NCBI GenBank assembly: GCA_023486985.1
Contig: JAMDEM010000075.1
Location: 1 to 7,282 of the forward strand
Reading direction: 5' to 3'
DNA from: Bacillota bacterium
GTDB taxonomy: Bacteria; Vulcanimicrobiota; JAMDEM01
Length of the DNA stretch: 7,282 nt
A program made the position numbers and the translations under genes. Below, in pieces: positions 1 through 6,208 of the stretch; within the stretch, counting starts at the first letter, position 1, and each line of letters starts with the position of its first letter. Below the pieces are notes generated by a model that saw only the letters and a list, made by a program, of their open reading frames with translations, was not told where the DNA came from and did no database searches.

Positions 1-1
1 A

Positions 2-472
2 TTGAAACAATGCCGTATTTTTCGCAGGGTAAAAAAGCCGGTCATGCTTAAAAGAGGCTTCATGAGCACAGTTGAGGAGTTTCTTCTTGCTGCTGAATAT
101 ATGAGACAGAACGGCGTTAAGGTTTTTTTGTGTGAAAGAGGCATAAGAACTTTTGAAACTTATACAAGAAATACAATGGATATAAGCTGTGTAGCTCTTG
201 TTCACAAGTTAAGCCCTTATCCCATAATTGTTGACATATCTCATGCCCTGGGGCGCACCGATATAATGATTCCCATGGCAAAGTCGGTTGTTGCCTCCGG
301 AAGCGACGGACTCATGATTGAAGTCCACCCCGACCCTCAGAAGGCGCTATCTGACGGAAAACAAAGCCTGAACTTTGACGAATTTGAGTGTCTTTTTTCC
401 CAGATTAAGCCATGGATAGAGTTTCGCATCAAAGAGCAAAAGAAACTGGAAAATATTAAAATCCAGAAGTAA
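2..472 (+). CDS. aroF: 3-deoxy-7-phosphoheptulonate (DAHP) synthase, 3' part
   Basis: This is the C-terminal part of a DAHP synthase, which condenses phosphoenolpyruvate with erythrose 4-phosphate at the start of the shikimate pathway in the cytoplasm. The 5' end lies outside the window; the frame is open from base 2, and no true start codon is visible. Family signatures in order (numbered from the first visible codon) are KPVMLKRG at 12-19, CERGIRTFE at 44-52, VDISHALGR at 77-85 and EVHPDPQKALSDGKQSL at 107-123. By analogy with the Thermotoga-type (AroAI-beta/KdsA-like) enzymes, His81, Glu107 and Asp118 would be metal ligands. The usual VDPSH is VDISH here. A charged tail of about 30 residues ends at a TAA stop. 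The first 10 or so residues match the family poorly, so a frameshift near the A6 run at 31-36 is possible. No chorismate mutase or ACT domain follows. I see no strong terminator before the pilin unit. Confidence 0.9.
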   Translation: MKQCRIFRRVKKPVMLKRGFMSTVEEFLLAAEYMRQNGVKVFLCERGIRTFETYTRNTMDISCVALVHKLSPYPIIVDISHALGRTDIMIPMAKSVVASGSDGLMIEVHPDPQKALSDGKQSLNFDEFECLFSQIKPWIEFRIKEQKKLENIKIQK

Positions 473-551
473 TTATTACTGAAATTTAATATATGCCTGA
501 TTTTGCTGCAACCACGCTATTGCCAGGCTATCCCCGCAATTTCTGACTTTG

Positions 552-580
552 TTGACTTTTTCACTGTTTGAATTGATAAT
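552..580 (+). promoter_or_regulatory. Sigma70-type promoter for the pilin unit
   Basis: TTGACT at 552-557 (5/6 to TTGACA) and GATAAT at 575-580 (5/6 to TATAAT) are separated by exactly 17 bp. A transcript would start near 587, leaving a short leader that contains the AGGAAG ribosome site (589-594) ahead of the ATG at 602. The rest of 473-601 shows no gene and no clear terminator. The promoter is inferred from sequence only. Confidence 0.65.
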
Positions 581-601
581 AGTTATATAGGAAGTAATAT
601 T

Positions 602-1018
602 ATGGTTTTCAATAGACCAAGAAAAGGCTTATCGCTGATAGAAGTAGTTGTGGCAGTCTGGATTGCAGCTGCGGTGGTAATTAGTTTGATGGTACTTTTC
701 AGCGGTCTTCTTGGAAATTCAAAGACGGCAAAAAATATCGCCAAGGCAGCAACAATAGCACAGCAGTACATTGAAAAGTTAAAATCAGACAGCGCATTTT
801 TCAGCGGCATCATCGCCTCCGGGGGCAGAACTATCAAGGAAGTTGAGGTAGTTTCCGACCCAAATTATCAGGGACCGATAGAGTTTACCGTAAACATCCA
901 GGCTGTGCCCAGAACTGTTAACAGCAGTCAAATAGATGTTTTGATAAATGTAAGCTGGATGGAAAAAGGAAAACAGAAGCAAAGCAGGCTGGAAACTTTT
1001 ATTCCGGCGCCGCTTTAA
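602..1018 (+). CDS. Prepilin-like minor pseudopilin (PilV/GspI type)
   Basis: This 138-residue protein has a class III (type IV prepilin) signal. A short basic leader of 9 residues ends in Gly, then LSLIEVVVAV follows, so cleavage is expected between Gly9 and Leu10 with Glu14 at mature position 5. A hydrophobic helix covers about residues 10-38. The globular part ends in beta-strand-like sequence with VSWMEKGK followed by RLETFI, a pattern typical of PilV/GspI minor pilins. The start is well set: AGGAAG at 589-594 lies 7 nt upstream, and a good promoter lies just before it. It is the first gene of the unit, with the next pseudopilin 9 nt downstream. It is expected to be processed by a prepilin peptidase in the inner membrane and built into the pilus or pseudopilus, often at the tip. 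Assignment to PilV rather than GspI or another minor type cannot be settled by eye. Confidence 0.85.
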   Translation: MVFNRPRKGLSLIEVVVAVWIAAAVVISLMVLFSGLLGNSKTAKNIAKAATIAQQYIEKLKSDSAFFSGIIASGGRTIKEVEVVSDPNYQGPIEFTVNIQAVPRTVNSSQIDVLINVSWMEKGKQKQSRLETFIPAPL

Positions 1019-1027
1019 GAGGTCAGG

Positions 1028-1663
1028 ATGAGAAAATGGTTTTTACGAAAAAGCGGATTTACTTTGATGGAAGTTCTTATATCAACTGCTATTTTCGGCT
1101 TGCTTCTTTCCATGGTTTACCTTGGGCTTGGTAGGTCAATGAAAACCTGGCACAGGGTGAGCGCGGATACAGAGACACAGCAAAGCGGAATGATAGCATG
1201 CGAGAAAGTTTTCCGGGAACTGAATATTTCTGACCCTGCTTCAGTAACGATAATAACAGCTCCATGCAAAGCAATGAGTTTTATGAGTTCCAGGGATACT
1301 GAAGCAGCCGGGCTTGCTCCGGTTCCTGATGCAAGCCTTGACGATGCGGGAATTGATGCAAGCCCCGTGCAATGGAAAAAATTTCTAATATTTTATCTTG
1401 ACACTGCGGACAGTAACATAAAGAGAAAAGAAGTGCCATTGCAGTCGCCGGACGGGAATGTTAAAAGAATGAAGAGCAGTTCGCTGGCAGGCTATATTAC
1501 GGACAGCAGTTATCCGGCAAAGATTGTGTCAAGGAATATAAAAGATTTGAATTTCAGCACCCCGAGGTATCCGGGAATTTCAATAGATATAACATCAACA
1601 GCGTCTTTTGTGGGAAAGGAAGCAGAAACAAGGTTTGTTTTTCAGATAATGCCAAGAAATTAA
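1028..1663 (+). CDS. Prepilin-like minor pseudopilin (PilW/GspJ type)
   Basis: This 211-residue protein has the leader MRKWFLRKSG followed by FTLMEVLIST. Prepilin peptidase should cut after Gly10, leaving N-methylatable Phe11 and Glu15 at mature position 5. The hydrophobic helix covers about residues 11-36 and leads into a WHRVSADTETQ segment, the amphipathic continuation typical of GspJ/PilW. The globular domain has an IFYLD strand, a KEVPL segment, and a C-terminal ISIDITSTASF followed by RFVFQIMPRN. This layout is common in GspJ-like pseudopilins, where the last strand closes the sheet. The start is supported by GAGGT at 1019-1023, a rather short 4 nt from the ATG, and by 9-nt spacing from the preceding pseudopilin, which suggests co-transcription and perhaps translational coupling. 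In T2SS the GspI-GspJ-GspK trio forms the tip complex; this gene and its neighbours match that order. Confidence 0.85.
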   Translation: MRKWFLRKSGFTLMEVLISTAIFGLLLSMVYLGLGRSMKTWHRVSADTETQQSGMIACEKVFRELNISDPASVTIITAPCKAMSFMSSRDTEAAGLAPVPDASLDDAGIDASPVQWKKFLIFYLDTADSNIKRKEVPLQSPDGNVKRMKSSSLAGYITDSSYPAKIVSRNIKDLNFSTPRYPGISIDITSTASFVGKEAETRFVFQIMPRN

Positions 1664-1673
1664 TAACTCATAA

Positions 1674-1712
1674 CCCCCCTGACCCCCTTTAGTAAAGGAG
1701 GGGAAGAGGGGG
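1674..1712. repeat. C/G-rich imperfect palindrome, copy 1 (variant)
   Basis: A nested palindrome. The inner arm CCCCCTTTA (1683-1691) faces TAAAGGAGGGG (1693-1703) with one mismatch at A1699, and an outer C6 block (1674-1679) faces GGGGG (1708-1712). It has the same plan as the elements at 4607-4635 and 6209-6250. It lies between two genes of the pilin unit and would form a hairpin in their shared transcript. Confidence 0.8.
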
Positions 1713-1720
1713 AGAAAAAA

Positions 1721-1760
1721 ATCCCCTCGCCACTTTGGGGAGAGGGGTAGGGTGGGGGGA
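1721..1760. repeat. Second type of G/C-rich palindromic repeat, abutting copy 1
   Basis: CCCCTC (1723-1728) pairs with GAGGGG (1742-1747) around GCCACTTTGGGGA. It is followed by TAGGGTGGGGGGA, which on the other strand reads TCCCCCCACCCTA. From memory this resembles a second family of dispersed intergenic palindromes, distinct from the CCCCCTTTA type, but no search was run. Together with copy 1 it fills most of the 159-nt gap between the GspJ-like and PilX-like genes. The rest of the gap (1761-1806) carries no gene. Confidence 0.65.
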
Positions 1761-1822
1761 AGAAACAAATTCTCACTCCCCATGGGATAGTGATGGGATG
1801 AGGAAAAAAGGAGGCGGTAAAG

Positions 1823-3133
1823 ATGAAGAAAAGAGGGATGGCTTTAATTGTGGTACTCATGCTTTCCTTTATTCTCATGATTCTTCTTTTCTCCAGTTTT
1901 ACGGCAAGTTCCAACAATATTTTGTTTGTCGCCAGCTACCGCTCAAAGACGGCAGCTTTTTATGCCGCTGAGGCAGGCATTTATGATGCCATTAACAAGC
2001 TCCAGGGCGGTGTGAATAATAATCTCAGCTTTGAAGCAAAAATGCCGAACAGTGAGGCATCTTACAAGGTAAACATTGATAATTATCTTAATTCTCCCCA
2101 GGAGTATGCTGTAATCACATCAACGGGAATTGCCGGCAATTTTAAGAGATGTTTGCAGGTAACAGTGGAAAAAGGAGCCGGCTCTTATAACGGGCTTTAT
2201 AATGACGGGACAATAGAGTTCAAAGACGGCGCATTTATAAACGGGATAAGGAGCCTGAAAAATCCAAAGATAGAAACGGGCAATATCCATTCAAACAGCG
2301 ATGCGGTAAGAGCAATTTTTGGCAGCGGCGATCCCGGCAAGAAGGTTTATATAACCGGCAAAGCCAGCGCCAGAGGCGGAGTGGATTATGCAAGCATGGG
2401 TCTTCCCATGGATAAAGTGGAAACAGGAAAAACATCAGGCGTTAAAGCTCTCGCTATAGGAGATATAGTACCGCCCGGGACAATTTTTTCATCAAATTCA
2501 ATTCCGGCTGACGGCGTTATAATGCAGAATACAAAAATCAATGGTTCTCTTGTAGTTAATGGAAATCTTGAACTTAAGGGGAATCAGGTTCTTTATGTTA
2601 AGGGGGACATGGTAGTTAACGGAGCCATATACGGCGAGGGGAAGATTGTAGTTGAAGGAAATACTACTTTCCGGGGCTACTCAAAAGTCAGCACCGATTC
2701 CAAAGGGATAGTTATTTACAGCGGCGGAGATCTTTCTGTGGCTCATCCGCTGGCGGTTATTGGAGGGCGGTCAGGAGCTGCGCCGGGTGCCGGGTCCGGT
2801 GGTAACTTCAGCCGTGCACCTGCGCCGGCTGGTGGAAGCGCACAGCCTGTTGTTCCCGATAATCCTGTAGCAACATATTTTGCCACCATGCCTCAAAATG
2901 CGCCTGAAACCATACAGAATAACCTGCCGCAGGATGCTCCCAGAGATGCCGGTTTCTTTGATTGGTACAGGCAGAATATGGCTGCAGGCAGTTCAGCCAG
3001 CAGCTCTTTCCAGCAATGGAGAAACGGTTCCGGAGAAAAATCCAGTACGGGCTTGCCGGATGATGTTAAGGAATGGCTTGACAATTCCCTGCCTATTACT
3101 GACCAGATTAAGAACAGCATGGGGCAGAAGTAA
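1823..3133 (+). CDS. PilX/GspK-like pilus assembly protein with beta-repeat domain
   Basis: This is a 436-residue protein. The N-terminus MKKRGMALIVVLMLSFILM has a short basic leader, Gly5 and a hydrophobic helix (about 6-28), but no Glu at +5, as in GspK and PilX-type proteins. FYAAEAGIYDAINKL (46-60) is the AEAG signature of the PilX N-terminal family. Residues about 120-175 (YNGLYNDGTIEF onward) and 235-310 hold short beta-strand repeats rich in NG, KG and GG turns, like a beta-helix or bactofilin-like fold. A Gly/Ala/Pro-rich linker (about 314-345) follows, then a helical tail with DWYRQNM, QQWRNG and DDVKEWLD. The start is firm: AAGGAGG at 1808-1814 lies 8 nt before the ATG. The following gene begins 22 nt after the stop. 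Expected to be exported through the inner membrane and incorporated at a pilus or pseudopilus tip. It seems to lack the C-terminal module found in the next protein. Confidence 0.8.
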   Translation: MKKRGMALIVVLMLSFILMILLFSSFTASSNNILFVASYRSKTAAFYAAEAGIYDAINKLQGGVNNNLSFEAKMPNSEASYKVNIDNYLNSPQEYAVITSTGIAGNFKRCLQVTVEKGAGSYNGLYNDGTIEFKDGAFINGIRSLKNPKIETGNIHSNSDAVRAIFGSGDPGKKVYITGKASARGGVDYASMGLPMDKVETGKTSGVKALAIGDIVPPGTIFSSNSIPADGVIMQNTKINGSLVVNGNLELKGNQVLYVKGDMVVNGAIYGEGKIVVEGNTTFRGYSKVSTDSKGIVIYSGGDLSVAHPLAVIGGRSGAAPGAGSGGNFSRAPAPAGGSAQPVVPDNPVATYFATMPQNAPETIQNNLPQDAPRDAGFFDWYRQNMAAGSSASSSFQQWRNGSGEKSSTGLPDDVKEWLDNSLPITDQIKNSMGQK

Positions 3134-3155
3134 AAGCATAAGGGGGTTGACTGAT

Positions 3156-4538
3156 ATGACAAGCGGAAGTATTGCAAGGAAAGTTTTAATCTGCATTACG
3201 GCACTTGCCATTATGTTTGCAATGGGGAGCGTAAATATAAAATTTATTGGAGGAGTTGACATAAGCCCTGATCAGGCTGTTGCAAAATGGACATGGGGCG
3301 GCATTGTAGGCACAATTTCAAGAACTGTTTCCAATGCTAAGACATCAATTGCCAATGCAGTATCCAGTGTTGCAGCACCGGCGGCAAAGGCTCAGTCGTC
3401 CTCGTATAATCAGCCATCTTCTAATAACAACGGCGGCAGTTCATCCTTTGCCAGCAGTGTTGCATCGGGAATAAAAAATGCCGCCAGCAGTGTTACCAAA
3501 GCTGTTTCCAGTGCGGCTTCAACGGTTTCTTCTTCTATCAGCAAGGGAATTTCAAGCATTGGAAGCGCTGTTGCTTCTGTTGCAGCCAGCTCTTTCAGTG
3601 TTGCCGGAAGCATAGGAAATGTGGCTGTCAGCCTGTCAAAGCAGGCGGCAACAACTGCTCAAAAGCCGGGCTTTGCCATAAACCTTGTCATGCAGGGAGG
3701 CCAGATTGCTCTTACCGCTCTTGCTTATACAAGCGGGCCATTCGGGGCAGCAACTTACGCGGCAAGCATTGTTATCGGGACACCTGGTATCGTGGCAGCT
3801 GTCAAAGGAGTTGTTAATAAGATAGGAAATGCTATCTTTGGGAAAAAAGAGTCAGGAACTCCTGCTGCCCAGAATAACGGGGCTGCGTCTCAAACCACAA
3901 AAGCAAGCACAAATGTTTTTACAAATACAGCTGTAACAAACAGCGCCGGAACAAGTGCAAGCAGCGAAAATGCATATACACAGGCAAACACGTCTATAAA
4001 ACAGGAGCATAACACCAGCCCGGTCCGGAACGAAACGAACAGCCAGCCGGCAACAGTTGCGAATACAACCTTTAATTCAGGCTCATCAAATACTGTCACA
4101 TCAGCAAGTTCAGTTCAAACTTCGGGCGGAACATCTTCGGATAATACTGCGGTCACTCCGGTCGATGCGCCTCTTGTTTCCACTGTTAACACGTCCGGTA
4201 GTTTTTCCCAGGACAGCGCAGGTGCAATGTCTTCTTCAGAATACATGAAGATGTTTTTTGATAATCCTTCAGATCCGCGCCTTACCCTGTATATACCGGG
4301 ATATGCGTATTTCCAGGGGCTTATTTATTCGAAGGGCAACGTAACAGCCGCCGGTTCGGTGAGGATTATAGGGGGAGTTGTTGCCGCTTCAGGAAAAATA
4401 GCCGGGTCGGGTAGCAAAATTCAGCTTCAGAAAGGTGCAATGATTACAACTGATCCGGAGTATCTCAAGGCGGTTGGAGATTCTTCTGCAACCAATTTAA
4501 GGATTGTGGAGTGGAGGGAAATACAGCCTGCCCAGTAG
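3156..4538 (+). CDS. Ser/Ala/Thr-rich anchored protein with PilX-like C-terminal domain
   Basis: This is a 460-residue protein of unknown exact function. The start at 3156 is chosen because AGGGGG (3141-3146) lies 9 nt upstream and a hydrophobic signal or anchor follows at once (about 9-26, KVLICITALAIMFAMG). A longer frame from 2880 would overlap the previous gene by 254 nt. Next come an Ala/Ser-rich helical stretch (about 55-165) with 11-residue periodicity, an apolar Gly/Ala-rich segment (171-222) that could insert in a membrane, and a Thr/Asn/Ser-rich, probably disordered region (235-355). The C-terminal domain (about 367-460) contains AYFQGLIYSKGNVTAAG, GGVVAASGKI, TTDPEYL and a final IVEWREI. 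That pattern is familiar to me from the C-termini of PilX-like pilus assembly proteins. No prepilin motif is present. As the last gene before a terminator in a minor-pilin unit, it is plausibly a surface or tip partner, perhaps adhesive; that role is inferred. Confidence 0.7.
   Translation: MTSGSIARKVLICITALAIMFAMGSVNIKFIGGVDISPDQAVAKWTWGGIVGTISRTVSNAKTSIANAVSSVAAPAAKAQSSSYNQPSSNNNGGSSSFASSVASGIKNAASSVTKAVSSAASTVSSSISKGISSIGSAVASVAASSFSVAGSIGNVAVSLSKQAATTAQKPGFAINLVMQGGQIALTALAYTSGPFGAATYAASIVIGTPGIVAAVKGVVNKIGNAIFGKKESGTPAAQNNGAASQTTKASTNVFTNTAVTNSAGTSASSENAYTQANTSIKQEHNTSPVRNETNSQPATVANTTFNSGSSNTVTSASSVQTSGGTSSDNTAVTPVDAPLVSTVNTSGSFSQDSAGAMSSSEYMKMFFDNPSDPRLTLYIPGYAYFQGLIYSKGNVTAAGSVRIIGGVVAASGKIAGSGSKIQLQKGAMITTDPEYLKAVGDSSATNLRIVEWREIQPAQ
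3450..3581 (+). repeat. In-frame 33-nt/11-residue (hendecad) repeats
   Basis: Residues 99-142 of the Ser/Ala-rich protein divide into four 11-residue units: ASSVASGIKNA, ASSVTKAVSSA, ASTVSSSISKG and ISSIGSAVASV. Val or Ile occupies unit positions 4 and 8 each time. At the DNA level GCCAGCAGTGTT recurs exactly 33 nt apart (3450-3461 and 3483-3494), consistent with tandem duplication. A weaker fifth unit may follow. Confidence 0.65.
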
Positions 4539-4566
4539 ATTTAGTATAGAGAGATTTAAATAACAG

Positions 4567-4591
4567 GAGCCTGAAAATTCAGGCTCTTTTT
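4567..4591 (+). terminator. Intrinsic terminator of the pilin unit
   Basis: GAGCCTGA (4567-4574) pairs with TCAGGCTC (4579-4586) around AAAT, and TTTTT (4587-4591) follows at once, with a further T run after one G. It sits 28 nt after the stop of the Ser/Ala-rich protein gene and closes the unit that starts at the 552-580 promoter. Confidence 0.9.
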
Positions 4592-4606
4592 GTTTTGGCA
4601 GATTTT

Positions 4607-4635
4607 CCCCCTTTGTCAAAGGGGGATTAAGGGGG
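4607..4635. repeat. C/G-rich palindrome, copy 2 (one-sided)
   Basis: CCCCCTTTG (4607-4615) and CAAAGGGGG (4617-4625) form a 9-bp perfect palindrome around T4616. ATTAAGGGGG follows to 4635, so the outer right G block is present but the outer left C block is missing. It has the same plan as the elements at 1674-1712 and 6209-6250. Confidence 0.8.
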
Positions 4636-4681
4636 TTATCCCATGGCAGAGGGAGTGTGTTAGAGGCGGTTATTGGGTAGC

Positions 4682-4699
4682 GCCCGTCCCCGAACGGGC
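4682..4699. repeat. Small GC-rich hairpin
   Basis: GCCCGT (4682-4687) pairs with ACGGGC (4694-4699) around CCCCGA. No T run follows, so it does not look like a terminator on the + strand. It may be part of a third dispersed repeat or a structured spacer upstream of the next promoter. The rest of 4539-4776 holds only the terminator, copy 2 and the promoter. Confidence 0.4.
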
Positions 4700-4708
4700 A
4701 CGGTCATT

Positions 4709-4737
4709 TTGTGTTTAAAAGGGAAATTGCTTATAAT
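4709..4737 (+). promoter_or_regulatory. Probable promoter of the CPBP protease gene
   Basis: A perfect TATAAT at 4732-4737 is preceded, across a 17-bp spacer, by a weak -35 TTGTGT (4709-4714). Transcription would begin near 4744, about 33 nt before the GTG start at 4777. The preceding unit ends in a strong terminator, so this gene needs its own promoter, which fits. Confidence 0.55.
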
Positions 4738-4776
4738 AGGTAAATATATCCATACTCTTTCTGCGGGGAGAATTAA

Positions 4777-6174
4777 GTGATAGAAAGTCCTAAAAAAGAT
4801 ATAAGAATTCCTTTTCTGATTTTTCTTACTATTGTCTGTATTTTGTGGACTTTTTTTATTTACGCAGGTGAAATCCAATTAAGAAGGACTTCTTCACCTG
4901 AAAACCTCTTATACCGGGAAATATCTACGGAACTTAAGGTTACAGATCAGTTTCTAAACATGCTCCTTATTTCAAAAGCAGAGAATGCAGCTATAAAGAA
5001 AAAAGTTCTGGAAGATGCGGCTTCAGGATATGAACGGGCGACAGTTCAATTTAAAAATACCGGAATATATTACTGCCAGCTTGGCATAATAAATGCCGAA
5101 TCTAATGATATTAAAAAAGCACGGAAGAATTTCGAAGCAGGAAAGAAAAATGGAGAAGAGGCTCTGGGGGGATTACTGGAAGATATTTATTTAAAAAGCA
5201 CTGACGAGCTGAATAAATTGTCTGCTCCTGAACTGTCCAACGCTGATAAGATTATAAGAGAAAAACTAACAGGCTGGTTTCTTTATTCCCCCCTGGAAAC
5301 TCTATACACCCGCATAAATAGTCCCGAATTTGCTGAATTACTCAGGCAGGCAAATGAATTTACTGCAAAAAAAACACCCGGATTTTTACTGCTGATTTTT
5401 CTTCTTTTCGGTCTGCCTGCCGCCGGTTTTATCGCTATTCCCCTTTATATATTTGTTTTTAGAAAAAAGGAATTGTTAAATGAAGAGATCTTTCCCGTTA
5501 AATGGACTGCCATAGATGCATGGAGCGTATTTATAACGTGGGAAATGATGAGAATAATTCTGTCACTGGTTATACCATTGCTTGGAATCCGGGAGCTGGG
5601 CATTTATCCCAGTTTTCTTATCACCTTTCTAATAAGCTTTTTTATATTGTTTCTTATCTATGATGTAATGAAGAAGCTTGGCTGTACTGTTGCAGATATC
5701 GGGTTAAAGTCCACAGGTTTTATCAGAAAGGCTTTTTATGGAATTTTTGCCCTTGCTGCCTGTTTTCTGCCCATAAGTTTTTCAGATATAATAACTCAAT
5801 ATTTATACAAGGGTCCCCATGTTTCCTCAAATCCGATACTGGATGTTGTAGAAAAATCAGGCGGTTTTTTTAATTTATTTCTGATTTTCCTGCTTATTTC
5901 TGTCATAGCTCCTGTATTTGAAGAAATTCTTTTCAGGGGTTTTTTATACAGCGCCTTTAGAAAACGGCTGGGTATTGTGAAAGCAAATCTTTTTGTCTCC
6001 CTTGTTTTTTCATTAACTCATCATGACATTGCCACTTTTCTTTCCATCTTTGTCCTTGGTATGATTCTTGCTTATACTTTTGAGAAGACAAGGTCTTTAA
6101 TTCCGTCAATAATTCTTCACAGCCTTTTTAATCTTCATACTCTTGTTATAATGCGGCTTCTGATTTCAAGTTAA
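4777..6174 (+). CDS. CPBP family intramembrane glutamic protease with TPR-like N-terminus
   Basis: This is a 465-residue polytopic membrane protein. The three CPBP (Rce1/CAAX protease-like) motifs lie near its C-terminus: EEILFRG (382-388) with the catalytic Glu pair and Arg, FSLTHHD (411-417), and HSLFN (448-452) with His and Asn. This family cleaves peptide bonds inside the membrane; substrates of bacterial members are mostly unknown. Before the catalytic half are a first membrane segment (about 11-30), a soluble region (about 40-195) with a TPR-like helix pair around 81-128 (YERATVQF, then YYCQLGIINAESNDIKKARKNFEAG), and several membrane segments from about residue 201 onward. The start is GTG, with GGGGAG at 4765-4770 six nt upstream. 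It is longer than typical single-domain CPBP proteins because of the extra soluble region. It appears to be transcribed alone. The family call is firm; the role is unknown. Confidence 0.9.
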   Translation: MIESPKKDIRIPFLIFLTIVCILWTFFIYAGEIQLRRTSSPENLLYREISTELKVTDQFLNMLLISKAENAAIKKKVLEDAASGYERATVQFKNTGIYYCQLGIINAESNDIKKARKNFEAGKKNGEEALGGLLEDIYLKSTDELNKLSAPELSNADKIIREKLTGWFLYSPLETLYTRINSPEFAELLRQANEFTAKKTPGFLLLIFLLFGLPAAGFIAIPLYIFVFRKKELLNEEIFPVKWTAIDAWSVFITWEMMRIILSLVIPLLGIRELGIYPSFLITFLISFFILFLIYDVMKKLGCTVADIGLKSTGFIRKAFYGIFALAACFLPISFSDIITQYLYKGPHVSSNPILDVVEKSGGFFNLFLIFLLISVIAPVFEEILFRGFLYSAFRKRLGIVKANLFVSLVFSLTHHDIATFLSIFVLGMILAYTFEKTRSLIPSIILHSLFNLHTLVIMRLLISS

Positions 6175-6208
6175 ACATAGCAGGGCCCGGGATTTGTCCG
6201 GCAGGATA

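Noticed and set aside
1595..1971. Small open frames on both strands across the 1674-1760 repeats
   Set aside because: They are encoded by low-complexity palindromes and overlap two well-supported pilin genes. Their Pro/Ser- and Gly-rich translations carry no protein signature.
2880..3155. Longer open frame upstream of the Ser/Ala-rich protein gene, starting at 2880
   Set aside because: It overlaps the PilX-like gene by 254 nt in another frame and has no resemblance to a domain. The ATG at 3156 has a proper ribosome site and starts directly before a hydrophobic anchor.
3410..4099. Antisense open frames opposite the Ser/Ala/Thr-rich gene
   Set aside because: Ala/Ser/Thr-rich codons rarely create stops on the opposite strand, so these frames are expected by composition. 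No ribosome site or family match was seen.
4682..4699. Hairpin as a terminator or riboswitch
   Set aside because: There is no T run after it, it lies upstream of the promoter rather than in the leader, and it has no recognisable riboswitch core.
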